DNA of 64,000 bases from Mycolicibacterium duvalii. GTDB taxonomy: Bacteria; Actinomycetota; Actinomycetes; Mycobacteriales; Mycobacteriaceae. A program made the translations under genes and the position numbers. The notes under the pieces are model-generated. The model did not search any database. It was not told where the DNA came from and was given only the letters and a program-made list of their open reading frames with translations. Numbering within the stretch: the first letter of the stretch is position 1; each line of letters begins with the position of its first letter. The DNA lies in contig NZ_AP022563.1 in NCBI RefSeq assembly GCF_010726645.1, positions 4,030,001 through 4,094,000 on the forward strand. Direction: 5' to 3'. Shown here piece after piece: positions 52,431-60,368 of the stretch.

Positions 52431-52934
52431 GTGGCAGGTTACGGACCCGACGACGACCAGAACTTCTACCGCGACGACGACCCGACGCAGATGAGCGGGT
52501 ACGGCTACGGTGACTACGGTCAGCCGGGCGGGCCCGAGGCCGCCCCGACGCCCTGGTACCGCAAGCCGGTCGCCCTGATCTCGTTCGGCGCGATCGGCGC
52601 TGTGCTCATCGCGCTCGTGGTCTACGGCCTGGCCAAGGCCATCACCGGGGACTCCACGTCGGAGACCACCACGACAACGTCGCTGACCCCGTTGACCACC
52701 ACGGCCCCCGCGGTGGTGCCGCCGGTGACGGTGACCGAGACGTCGCCGTCGACGACCACCACCACGGCGCCGACCACGACCACGACCACCACGGCGCCGA
52801 CCACGACCACGACGACCACCACGACCACGCCGACGACCACGGTCGAGACGAGCACCAGCACCAGCGTCGTGACTCAGACCGAGACCGAGACGCAGACGAT
52901 CACGGAGACCGCTCCGCCCGCTGAACAGCCCTGA
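52431..52934 (+). CDS. Membrane-anchor module protein with Thr-rich outer tail
   Basis: A 167-residue protein: Gly/Tyr/Asp-rich cytoplasmic start (about 1-40), the junction PWYRKP at about 41-46, one helix (about 47-67), then about 100 Thr-rich residues containing runs of up to ten Thr. The junction, helix and Thr tail match the C-terminal third of the Hsp70-like protein at 60369 (PWYKRP), so this is that anchor without the ATPase. It converges on the ini-operon Hsp70-like gene (12-bp gap). Function unknown; an envelope stress partner is my inference. Confidence 0.68.
   Translation: MAGYGPDDDQNFYRDDDPTQMSGYGYGDYGQPGGPEAAPTPWYRKPVALISFGAIGAVLIALVVYGLAKAITGDSTSETTTTTSLTPLTTTAPAVVPPVTVTETSPSTTTTTAPTTTTTTTAPTTTTTTTTTTPTTTVETSTSTSVVTQTETETQTITETAPPAEQP
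52746..52856. repeat. Thr-codon (ACC/ACG) tandem repeat
   Basis: Imperfect ACCACGACG-type trinucleotide repeats encoding the Thr-rich tail of the 52431 protein. Such runs are prone to slippage, so length may vary between strains. Confidence 0.75.
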
Positions 52935-52946
52935 GTCAGGATCCGG

Positions 52947-54797
52947 TCAGCACGGCGAGTCCGCCGTGGGCACGCACTCGTCGGTCGACGGCTCGGCCGC
53001 GGGTTCCGGCGCCACCGTCGAGGACGGCGTCAAAGACGAAGTCGGCGCAGGCGTCGCTGTGGGCGTCGGGGTCGGTGTCGGCGTCGGGGTCGGCGTCGAG
53101 GTCGGCGTCGGCGTCGGCGTGGGCATCGGGGTCTGTGTCGGCGTCGGGGTGGGGGTCGGCGTCGGGGTCGGTGTGGGCGTGGGCGTCGAGGTCGGCGTCG
53201 GTGTAGGTGAAGGACTCGGTGTGGGCGACGGGGTCGGCGTGGGCGTCGGGGTCGGGCTAGGCGACGGGGTCGGCGCGGGTGCGGCAGGGGGCACCACGAC
53301 GGGTGCGGGCGCCGGTGCTGCCGGAGGCGGGGCCGGCGGCGAGGCCGCCTGTTTCTCCACCGCCTGACGTTGGGGCAGCGGCACCTGCGCCGCCGCCGGG
53401 ACCGGCTGCGGTGGCGGAGCGGCGATGATCTCGGTCACTGTCGCCGGCCCGGGCGCTGGCGGCGGCGCGATCGGCTGGCTGGCTACCGGCGCCTCGATAC
53501 CCGATGTCCCGGCGGCCACGCTCTCGGTCGAGTCGGCCTGCGTGGTCAGTAGCAGTCCGGTCGCCGCCAGCGCCGCCAGGCATGCGGCCCCGCTGAACAG
53601 CACTCCGGGTCGCCGGTACCACGCCGGCGTATCGAAATCCTGCTGCTCGTCGCCGAACTCGTCGAAACGCACGTCGGGACGGGCGTAGGCCGTGAGCTCG
53701 CCGACGGGCTCCGCTACACCGGAATCCGCTTCGGGGGGCTCGGCCGACCAGGCCAGCGGCATGGCCGCCATCGTGTCTTCCCACTCGGGCGCCGGCATCG
53801 GCAGCGGCGCCAGCATGGTGGGCGGCTCCTGGTAGGCGGAGCGGTGGGCGATCAGCTCCGCGCCGGCCGCAGCCACGATCTGGGCCGCCACCGTGGTGAC
53901 CACCGGAATCCGCAGCGCCTGCGAAAGACGTTCGGTGACCGCGGGAATCCGAGCTCCACCGCCGACAGTGGCGATGGCCGACACCTGCGCGGGAACGATG
54001 CCGGCGTGACGCAGTGTGTCCTGCAGCAGCCGGATGAACCGGTCCAGCGGATCGGCGATGAGTGATTCCAACTCGCCGCGGGTCACCCGGATCGTCGACC
54101 CGGCCGCGACCAGACCCGCGGCCGTGTCGGCGGACAAGCGCTCCTTGGCGCCGCGGCACCGGTCACGCAAATCGATCAACGAGGCCACCTCCGCCGTCCC
54201 GGCGGGGTCCAGGTCGAGCCCACTCAACGCATGCCGCAGCAGGGCCTGGTCGATCAGCTCACCGGAGAACTCGGTGTCGCGCACCGTGGGTCCGATCGGC
54301 GCGAAGCCGTGAGCAGCATCGGTCAGCGTGATGCTGCTACCGGTCGCGCCGAAGTCACACAGCGCCACCACCCCGTGGCCCGGCAGGCCCGGATTCACCT
54401 GCAGCGCGGTCAACGCCGCCACAGCGTCGGAGACCACACCCAGATGGGGGACGCGAGCACGCAACGCGGCGATCGTCGACGGCGACCAGTGGGCCGGCAC
54501 CGCGACCGTGGCGCAGTCCGGTCGACGCTGCGGTCGGGCCGCCCGTGTCAGCGCCTCGAGCGCCATCGCGGTCAACGTGTCGGCCCGGTAGGTGGACCCG
54601 TCAGCTGCGACCAGTGGCACCGGGTCGCCGACCCGGTCGACGAACCCGGTCATCGGCAGGCCCGGCGCTGCCGGGACGCCGAGCTGCGGCGGATGATGCG
54701 CCGACACCGTGAGCACCGCGCGCCGGACGGTGGGCCGCCCATCGGCGACGGCGGCCAGGTTGGCTGCACCCAGCGACAGACCCAGGGAAGCGCGCAT
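52947..54797 (-). CDS. Membrane-anchored Hsp70-like protein, last gene of the ini operon
   Basis: A 616-residue protein. Residues about 1-320 form an Hsp70/actin ATPase-like fold: LGLSLGAANLAAV in place of DnaK GIDLGTTNSV (the phosphate-1 Asp is Ser), CDFGATGSSITL as phosphate 2, GAKERLSADTA, and ATVGGGARIPAVTERL as adenosine motif. There is no substrate-binding domain. A cytoplasmic linker ends in AWYRRP (about 392-397), then a helix (398-418) and a 200-residue outer tail with a long Pro-Thr repeat (about 509-582) and two Cys close to the C-terminus. It starts 31 bp after iniC, so it is the distal ini-operon gene. Paralogous to 60369. No function known. Confidence 0.85.
   Translation of the reverse strand: MRASLGLSLGAANLAAVADGRPTVRRAVLTVSAHHPPQLGVPAAPGLPMTGFVDRVGDPVPLVAADGSTYRADTLTAMALEALTRAARPQRRPDCATVAVPAHWSPSTIAALRARVPHLGVVSDAVAALTALQVNPGLPGHGVVALCDFGATGSSITLTDAAHGFAPIGPTVRDTEFSGELIDQALLRHALSGLDLDPAGTAEVASLIDLRDRCRGAKERLSADTAAGLVAAGSTIRVTRGELESLIADPLDRFIRLLQDTLRHAGIVPAQVSAIATVGGGARIPAVTERLSQALRIPVVTTVAAQIVAAAGAELIAHRSAYQEPPTMLAPLPMPAPEWEDTMAAMPLAWSAEPPEADSGVAEPVGELTAYARPDVRFDEFGDEQQDFDTPAWYRRPGVLFSGAACLAALAATGLLLTTQADSTESVAAGTSGIEAPVASQPIAPPPAPGPATVTEIIAAPPPQPVPAAAQVPLPQRQAVEKQAASPPAPPPAAPAPAPVVVPPAAPAPTPSPSPTPTPTPTPSPTPSPSPTPTPTSTPTPTPTPTPTPTPTPTQTPMPTPTPTPTSTPTPTPTPTPTPTATPAPTSSLTPSSTVAPEPAAEPSTDECVPTADSPC
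53052..53273. repeat. Pro-Thr hexamer tandem repeat
   Basis: On the plus strand the sequence is a run of GTCGGC/GTCGGG/GTGGGC hexamers, over 200 bp; on the minus strand it encodes the PT dipeptides of the Hsp70-like tail. A likely site of length change by slippage. Confidence 0.8.
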
Positions 54798-54828
54798 ACC
54801 TTCTATGTCGCCGGCCGGGGCGCAAACG

Positions 54829-56325
54829 TTAAGCCGGTCCGGGTTCGCTGTGCGCGTAGTCGGCGATGAGCGCTTCAGCGCTGCGCACGGCCGCCCGGCA
54901 TGCCCTGGCGGTGAACGGGTCGTTGAGCGGATGGTCGGCGCGCCGGCGCCACCGCTGCGCCGCAGCGAACGCCGCCCGGGGGCCGTCGGACGCCGTGTCG
55001 GGGGTCAGCCCGAGCCGGCTGGCCGCGTCGGTGCCCGAGCCGCCGATGAGCCGGCGCAGCGAGGCCATCTCGTCGGGGTTGAGCGTGGTGGGCCGCGACC
55101 GCAGCGCGCTGAGCAGCCGTAACTCCTCGAACGCGTGGGTGTCGGCCAGCAGCGGTTCGATGTCGGCCAGGATGCGCGGTGTCGCGTAGATCGGGTGCGC
55201 CTGCACGAACTGCCGCAGGCTCAACAGCGCGGTGTGGGCCTTGAGGAGGTCCGAGCGCTGGGCGAACTGCTGGTCGATGACGTCGCGCAGCGCCACCAGC
55301 CCGCTGCGTTCGAGCAGTTCGCCGGCCAGCGCGACCGAATCCGAGGTACCGGCCCGCAGCAGCGCGATCGAGATCCGGATGCCGAACATTCCGAACCGGT
55401 CCAGCAGCGCGGCGCGGGTGGCGGCGTCGACCGGCAACGGACTGTCCTCGCGCACGAACCGGTCCACCGACAGCATCGCCTTGCTCAGATCGGTGTGGTC
55501 GGTCGCGGCGAGCTTCTGCAGCGCGACGAACTCGCTCTGCCGCAGCGTGCGGGCGGTGAACGCGAGCAGCCCCGACACCGGCACCACGGCCTGGCAGATT
55601 CCGGTGCGGTCCATCTCGGTCGTGAACCGCTCGGCGACGTCGCGCGCCGACATCATCGCATCGATCCGGCCGGCGCCGATCTCGTCGGCCCGCGAGGCCA
55701 CCCCGATCACTCCGAGCGCCCCGGCCGACCCACCGACGAGCTCACCGATCTGCTTGAGCAGCGCGATGTCCGCGGCGTTGAGGGTGCGCAGCAGGAACAC
55801 CACGGCATCGACGCGCGGCACCCCGTCGTCGGGAACCAGCAGCTGCAGGGTCCGCGCGGAGACGTCCCGCGACAGCGAAGACGTACCGGGGGTGTCGATG
55901 ATCGTGGCGTCGGCCAGTTCGGCGGCGGGCCAGCGCACGTCGAGATCGACGACGTCGGCGGGATCGAGGCGGGTGAAGTCGAAGGTCAGGCCCCGATCAT
56001 TGTGAAGTCCCGCGGGCCCTCGGGCGATGGGCACGTCGGTGCGTCGCCCCCCGCGGTGGTTGGCCGTCACGCGCGGGGTCGGGCCGTGCCGGAACCACGT
56101 CACGATCCGGGTGGCCTCGGTGGCGTCGGTGGGGGCGATGTTCTCGCCAACGAGCGCGTTGACCAGCGTCGACTTACCGGCCTTCAGCGTGCCGGCCAGC
56201 GCGATGCGGATGGGTTCGTTGAGCCGGTGGCCGATGCGTTCGAGCGTCTGGTGCACGTCGGTGCGCCGGACGTAGGCAGGGTCGGCCCGGTAGGCGGCGA
56301 CGGTGCCGCCGAGGATCGCGCGCAC
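54829..56325 (-). CDS. iniC: Isoniazid-inducible dynamin-like GTPase IniC
   Basis: A 498-residue dynamin-superfamily protein. P-loop GTLKAGKSTL (about 45-54), switch region TDATEATR, DTPG at 144-147 and a G4-like region VIGVASRADE. The rest is helical stalk. IniC and IniA act at the inner membrane and are induced by cell-wall inhibitors such as isoniazid and ethambutol. GTG 56325 is the first standard start, but an in-frame CTG at 56343 (LSTSDRVRAIL) stands after AAGGA and may be the true one. It follows iniA by about 50 bp. Confidence 0.93.
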   Translation of the reverse strand: MRAILGGTVAAYRADPAYVRRTDVHQTLERIGHRLNEPIRIALAGTLKAGKSTLVNALVGENIAPTDATEATRIVTWFRHGPTPRVTANHRGGRRTDVPIARGPAGLHNDRGLTFDFTRLDPADVVDLDVRWPAAELADATIIDTPGTSSLSRDVSARTLQLLVPDDGVPRVDAVVFLLRTLNAADIALLKQIGELVGGSAGALGVIGVASRADEIGAGRIDAMMSARDVAERFTTEMDRTGICQAVVPVSGLLAFTARTLRQSEFVALQKLAATDHTDLSKAMLSVDRFVREDSPLPVDAATRAALLDRFGMFGIRISIALLRAGTSDSVALAGELLERSGLVALRDVIDQQFAQRSDLLKAHTALLSLRQFVQAHPIYATPRILADIEPLLADTHAFEELRLLSALRSRPTTLNPDEMASLRRLIGGSGTDAASRLGLTPDTASDGPRAAFAAAQRWRRRADHPLNDPFTARACRAAVRSAEALIADYAHSEPGPA

Positions 56326-56375
56326 TCGGTCGCTGGTACTCAGGGTGGACCGTTTCCTTCTGCCGACGTCGGACC

Positions 56376-58205
56376 CTACGAGCTTAGTGAGCTCCGTTTC
56401 TCGACGTGCTCGAGCACCTGCCGCAGAATCTTGCGTTGCCGCTCGAGCTCGGCGACCCGGGCGTTGTGCTGGTTCTCTTCGAGCTTGGCCGCGGCCAGCG
56501 TGGCCTGCAGCGACTCGTTGAGCGAGCGCGTGAGCTGATTGGCGATCTCACGGTAATGGTCACGCAGTTGCCGCTGGACGCCTTTGAGCCGGTCGCGGGA
56601 CTCCTTGCTGACGGCGAACGCGACGTCGTCGACGAACCGGCGCACGTTGGTCTTGGCTTCGTTGCGCACCCGCAGCATCCGGTTCTCCATGTCCTCCTGG
56701 TAGGCCTTGCGGCCCAGGATGAATCCGGCCCCCAGCGACAGCGGGTTGAACATCCCCAGGCCGGCAAAGGAGGTCAGCATGCCGAACATCAGCACCCCGC
56801 CGTAGGAGCCGCGCATGCCGGTGACGATCTTGTGCCCGAGCTTCAGCGGCTTGGCGTCCAGTTGCGACACCGACCGGAACTCCCCGAGGTCGGCGCCCAT
56901 CTCCCGGGCGTCGATCGTGGGCATCCGCACCGCGTCGAGTCCCGCTTCGGTGAACGTGCGGGCGACGTCGGCCGCGAGCGCCTCCGCGCGTTGGTAGGCC
57001 CACACGAAGTTGTCCCCGACGGCGGTGGCGACCGCTTCCTCGAGTTCGGCTCCGATCTCGGCCCAGTTCAGCGTCGGGTCACTGGTGTCGATCACCCGCT
57101 CGGTGTGGAAGGTGATGGCGCGGAACCGTTGTCGGAGGTCGTGGTCGACATCGGCGGTCAGGTCGGCGATCCCGTCGCTGAGCACCTGCTGCCACAGCGC
57201 GGTCTGCTGCAACGCCTCCTGGGCTTCGGCCTTGCGCCGTTCCAACTCGGCGGTCAGCCGCTCACGGGCGCCGGTGTCGGTCAAGGCCGAATGCTCCGAT
57301 TCGACCGCCAGCAGCAGATGCTCTGCCGACGCATGGATTTCGTCGAGGACGAAGCGACGCACCCGCTCCTTCTGCCGCGCCAGCACCTCCTCGGACAGGA
57401 ACCGCACGATCGCCGGAAAATTGGACTCCTCGTTGAGCTCCTTGTCGTTGAGCGCCACGGCGTGACCGCGCAGTGTCGACGACGCGGCGATGATGGGCAG
57501 GTCGATCCCGGCGCGCCGGAGGTGCGCCGCGTTGGCGTCGACGATCCGGCGCCAGTGCGGGTAGAGGTCGGTCTTGGTCGCCACGATCACCGCGAGCGGG
57601 CAGACCTCGAGGGCCTGGCGCAGGAAGGTCAGCTCGGGTTCGGTGAACTCAGCGCTGGTGTCGCTGATCATCAACATCGCATCGGCGTCGGGCAGCAGCC
57701 CCAGCGTGGAGGACAGGTGCGGTTGCCCGTGGCCACCCACGCCCGGGGTGTCGACGAACGCCAGTCCTCCCTTGAGCAGCGGGCTCGGGGCGGTCACCTC
57801 GACGCGCAGCACCTCCCGCCCACCGGCTTGCGGCGCGCGGCGCAGATCGTTGCGCAGGTCTTCCACGGGGATCTCGACCAGTTCGGGCCGGCGGCCCTCG
57901 CCGGGTGCGACCACCAGCCGCGCCGACGGCTGCTCCCCGTAGGACACCACGGTCGCCAACACCGTCGACTCGTCGTCGCCGACCCGGGCCACCGGTATGT
58001 TCAGCAGCGAGTTGAGCAGCAGGCTCTTGCCCTGTTTGAGCTGGCCGGCGATGACCACCCGGATCTGCGGGTCGTTGACCCGTTGCCGTGCCCGGGCGAG
58101 CCGCGCCACCAGATCGCCCCGGTCCTGCGCTTCGGCGATCGCGCTGGTGTGGTCGATCAGCTCCACGAACGCGCCCTCGGTCCGCTGATCTCTCGCCTGT
58201 GTCAT
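56376..58205 (-). CDS. iniA: Isoniazid-inducible dynamin-like GTPase IniA
   Basis: A 609-residue dynamin-like protein. GTPase domain: P-loop GQLKQGKSLLL at about 54-64, DTPG at 152-155, and VATKTD as the G4 motif. A helical stalk follows, with a hydrophobic membrane hairpin at about 469-497 and a long C-terminal helix rich in Glu, Gln and Arg. IniA remodels or repairs the inner membrane and is linked to tolerance of isoniazid and ethambutol. It lies between iniB and iniC, as in M. tuberculosis; the ATG at 58205 gives a normal N-terminus. Confidence 0.96.
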   Translation of the reverse strand: MTQARDQRTEGAFVELIDHTSAIAEAQDRGDLVARLARARQRVNDPQIRVVIAGQLKQGKSLLLNSLLNIPVARVGDDESTVLATVVSYGEQPSARLVVAPGEGRRPELVEIPVEDLRNDLRRAPQAGGREVLRVEVTAPSPLLKGGLAFVDTPGVGGHGQPHLSSTLGLLPDADAMLMISDTSAEFTEPELTFLRQALEVCPLAVIVATKTDLYPHWRRIVDANAAHLRRAGIDLPIIAASSTLRGHAVALNDKELNEESNFPAIVRFLSEEVLARQKERVRRFVLDEIHASAEHLLLAVESEHSALTDTGARERLTAELERRKAEAQEALQQTALWQQVLSDGIADLTADVDHDLRQRFRAITFHTERVIDTSDPTLNWAEIGAELEEAVATAVGDNFVWAYQRAEALAADVARTFTEAGLDAVRMPTIDAREMGADLGEFRSVSQLDAKPLKLGHKIVTGMRGSYGGVLMFGMLTSFAGLGMFNPLSLGAGFILGRKAYQEDMENRMLRVRNEAKTNVRRFVDDVAFAVSKESRDRLKGVQRQLRDHYREIANQLTRSLNESLQATLAAAKLEENQHNARVAELERQRKILRQVLEHVEKRSSLSS

Positions 58206-58295
58206 CGAATGTCGCCTCCGGCGTCGGGTGCTTCAACGGTAAGCGCGCCGACTGGCGGGGACCACGAGGATCCCCGCCAGCGGCGCGGTGTCGGC

Positions 58296-59345
58296 TCAGA
58301 ACGCGTCGAGGCCCGCCAGCGCCGCGTTGTTCGACGCGAGGTCGGCGTCGAGGCCGGTGTTCGTCTCGATCCCGGTGCTGTTGCCGGAGAAGAGATCGGT
58401 CTCCGTCACGTTGCCGGACCCGAGGTTGGACTCGTAGCTCGACGAGTTGTCCTCGACGACGCTCTCGGTAGAGGTGGAAACGTCGGTCTCCACCTCGGTG
58501 CGCACCGAGTTGTCCTCGGAGTTGTCCTCGACGTTCTCGCTGCCGTAGTCGCCGTCGACCTGCGTCCCGGTGTTGACGTCGTCATCGGTGATCACGATGC
58601 CGCCACCGCTGCCGCCGGACCCGCCGACCGCGTTGCCGCCGCCGATACCGATCAGGCTGCCGCCGCCGTCGGCGCCACCGCCGTTGCCGCCGCTGGTGTC
58701 CACGTCGTTGAGCACCGGGGCGTCGTTGTCGGCGATCAGGTCCCCGCCGGCGGTCTTCGAGTTGTCCTCGACCTCGTTGTCCTTGCCGACCACGACGTTG
58801 GATCCCGAACCGGCCAGGATGTCCCCGTTGTTCATGGTGTTGCCATCGCCGAGCACCGCACCGTCGCCGCTGACGATGTCGCCGTCGTTGTCCCCGTCGA
58901 CCACCACGCCGCCATCGGTGGCGGTGTTGGTGCTCTTGTCGCCGAAGGTGATGTCACCGAAGCCCAGGTTGAAGGCGCCGTTCTGGGCGTTGGCGCCGGC
59001 ATCCTGCACCGGGCTGGCCACCGGCACGTTGTTGCCGCTGAGCAGGTCGGTCTCGGTCTCGGGGGCGAACGTCGGCGCCCACGAGGTCTGCGGCGAGAAC
59101 GGGGAGGCGAAGTTGGATGCGAGCTGGTGATGATCGGCGACCGCGCGCTGCAGGCCGACGACCGGGTCACCGCCGCCGAGCGCGTAACCGGCCGGTGCGG
59201 CCGTGGCGGCCACCGAGGCCAGCTGGGCCGCGGTGACGTTCGGCAGGCCGGCGTCGCGCAGAGCGCCGTCCGGATCCATCACGAACGACGTCGCCGCCGC
59301 CGGGCTGCGGAACAGGTCGAGGATGAAGTCGATGAGAGTCTGCAT
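58296..59345 (-). CDS. iniB: Isoniazid-inducible protein IniB
   Basis: A 349-residue protein with the IniB N-terminal domain (TLIDFILDLFRSPAAATSF at 3-21, LPNVTAAQLASVAA, GGGDPVVGLQRAVADHHQLA) and a low-complexity body from about residue 100. The body has many short GDG/GDN/DNS repeats with alternating hydrophobics, like a beta-solenoid or RTX-type fold, then a Gly-rich stretch and an acidic Ser/Thr C-terminus. It is shorter than the M. tuberculosis protein. AAAGGA precedes the ATG at 59345 by 7 nt. First gene of the iniB-iniA-iniC-Hsp70-like operon. Confidence 0.93.
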   Translation of the reverse strand: MQTLIDFILDLFRSPAAATSFVMDPDGALRDAGLPNVTAAQLASVAATAAPAGYALGGGDPVVGLQRAVADHHQLASNFASPFSPQTSWAPTFAPETETDLLSGNNVPVASPVQDAGANAQNGAFNLGFGDITFGDKSTNTATDGGVVVDGDNDGDIVSGDGAVLGDGNTMNNGDILAGSGSNVVVGKDNEVEDNSKTAGGDLIADNDAPVLNDVDTSGGNGGGADGGGSLIGIGGGNAVGGSGGSGGGIVITDDDVNTGTQVDGDYGSENVEDNSEDNSVRTEVETDVSTSTESVVEDNSSSYESNLGSGNVTETDLFSGNSTGIETNTGLDADLASNNAALAGLDAF

Positions 59346-59393
59346 GGCAGTTCCTTTCTCGTTCCGCCGGGGGTTTCCGGCGATCTGCAGACC

Positions 59394-59399
59394 ACGGTA
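59394..59399 (-). promoter_or_regulatory. Possible -10 element of the iniB promoter
   Basis: TACCGT on the minus strand with TTTCCG 17 bp upstream, about 50 nt before the iniB ATG. The best candidate in this interval, but weak. Confidence 0.3.
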
Positions 59400-59477
59400 T
59401 GGAGTTGAGGATGCGCCGGAAACGGGGTCGGCTCCCATCCCCGAGCGAACCCACCTAGGGAAGAGGGGGGTCAGTCG

Positions 59478-59493
59478 TTAGGGGATTAGGGGA
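59478..59493. promoter_or_regulatory. Tandem TTAGGGGA repeat upstream of iniB
   Basis: Two exact copies of TTAGGGGA stand head to tail, about 133 bp upstream of the iniB start. Related TAGGGG units are found at 60262-60301. Candidate operator for the IniR-like regulator or another activator; inference only. Confidence 0.55.
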
Positions 59494-59541
59494 CTGCGTC
59501 GGGGATGTCGGGTAAGCGGATTTCGGCGCAGGTCAGGACAC

Positions 59542-59575
59542 AAAAAAACCCGCGGGGAGCGATGCTCCCCGCGGG
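59542..59575 (-). terminator. Intrinsic terminator between the Rv0340-like gene and iniB
   Basis: A perfect 12-bp stem (CCCGCGGGGAGC with GCTCCCCGCGGG, loop GAT) followed on the minus strand by seven T residues, 19 nt after the stop of the Rv0340-like gene. A textbook Rho-independent terminator, rare in mycobacteria. Confidence 0.9.
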
Positions 59576-59594
59576 GTCGGGACTCGTGAATCTG

Positions 59595-60134
59595 TCAGTC
59601 GAAGATGTCGAACGCCGGGCCGTGCTCGTCCAGCTCGGCCGGTGCGTCGCCGCCGACCGGTCCGACCCAGTCGTCGACCGATGCGGGCTCGACGGGCAGG
59701 ACGTCGTCGACCAGCGGTTCTGCGTGGTAGAGCGAGGTATCCACATCGTCGACGGACACCGACGCCGGCGCCACGAGGTCCGCGCCCGCGGTGTCGATGT
59801 CGACCCGGTCCGGCATCGCGACGTCCAGGCCGGTATCGGCCACCGTCGGCAATCGGTCGTCGAACGCGTCGAACGCCGCGGTGGCGGCACCACTGGCCCA
59901 CACATTGCCGGCCGACTCCGCCGTGAACGCTTCACCGAAACCCCCGACGTCGTACGCCGGGCCGTTCATCGAGAGCGACTCCGCGACCACGGGCAGCAGG
60001 TTGTCGACATCGACACTGGTCACAGCGCCGAGCTGAGCATCCGCGAGGACGCCGGCCGGGTCGGCGGCGTAGCGGGCCGCGGCCTCGGGGTCACGCACCA
60101 GCGACATCACGAAATCCAGCAGTGAGTTCGCCAT
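59595..60134 (-). CDS. IniB N-terminal-domain protein (Rv0340-like)
   Basis: A 179-residue protein that shares the IniB N-terminal domain: NSLLDFVMSLVRDPEAAARY at 3-22, VLADAQLGAVTSVDVDNLLPV after it; the rest is acidic with many Asp-Val pairs and no Gly repeats. Its length equals that remembered for M. tuberculosis Rv0340, which likewise precedes iniB. A strong terminator separates it from iniB, so the two are probably expressed from different promoters. Function unknown. It is divergent from the Hsp70-like gene at 60369. Confidence 0.85.
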   Translation of the reverse strand: MANSLLDFVMSLVRDPEAAARYAADPAGVLADAQLGAVTSVDVDNLLPVVAESLSMNGPAYDVGGFGEAFTAESAGNVWASGAATAAFDAFDDRLPTVADTGLDVAMPDRVDIDTAGADLVAPASVSVDDVDTSLYHAEPLVDDVLPVEPASVDDWVGPVGGDAPAELDEHGPAFDIFD

Positions 60135-60261
60135 GGTCGTCACATCCTCGGATCGTCCGGGTCGGGGAAGGCGGCTGGCAGGAGCCGCCCGGCTGCCACC
60201 GATGCTATCCACGTCACCAGCCGACCGGATCGGTGCTCAGCCCAACCGTCGGGGACCGGCA

Positions 60262-60301
60262 TTAGGGGATCGCCCTATAGGGGATTCGCCACGCTAGGGG
60301 C
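60262..60301. promoter_or_regulatory. TAGGGG(A) direct repeats in the Rv0340-like/Hsp70-like divergent region
   Basis: TAGGGGAT begins at 60263 and again at 60278, and TAGGGGC at 60295, i.e. three units 15-17 bp apart, between divergent starts 60134 and 60369. They match the TTAGGGGA units upstream of iniB. Candidate shared operator of the ini regulon. Confidence 0.55.
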
Positions 60302-60330
60302 ACATCCGCCGGCCATCGCGATCCAGCCGC

Positions 60331-60336
60331 TATCGT
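60331..60336 (+). promoter_or_regulatory. Possible -10 element of the Hsp70-like gene at 60369
   Basis: TATCGT on the plus strand would give a short leader that holds AGGAGAGG (60354-60361), a good ribosome site for ATG 60369. The TAGGGG repeats lie 30-70 bp upstream, where an activator would bind. Confidence 0.4.
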
Positions 60337-60368
60337 GGTGCACGGCCCAGATCAGGAGAGGCGCCGTC

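Noticed and set aside
53052..53273. Short tandem repeats that could be mistaken for a CRISPR array
   Set aside because: Units are 6 bp with no spacers, they stay in frame within a coding region, and no cas genes are present.
52966..53367. A plus-strand frame encoding a Val-Gly repeat protein
   Set aside because: It is the antisense reading of the Pro-Thr repeat of the Hsp70-like tail and has no start signal of its own.
56406..59408. A 1000-codon open frame on the plus strand across iniA and iniB
   Set aside because: Antisense shadow of iniA/iniB; no motifs, and both minus-strand proteins match known families throughout.
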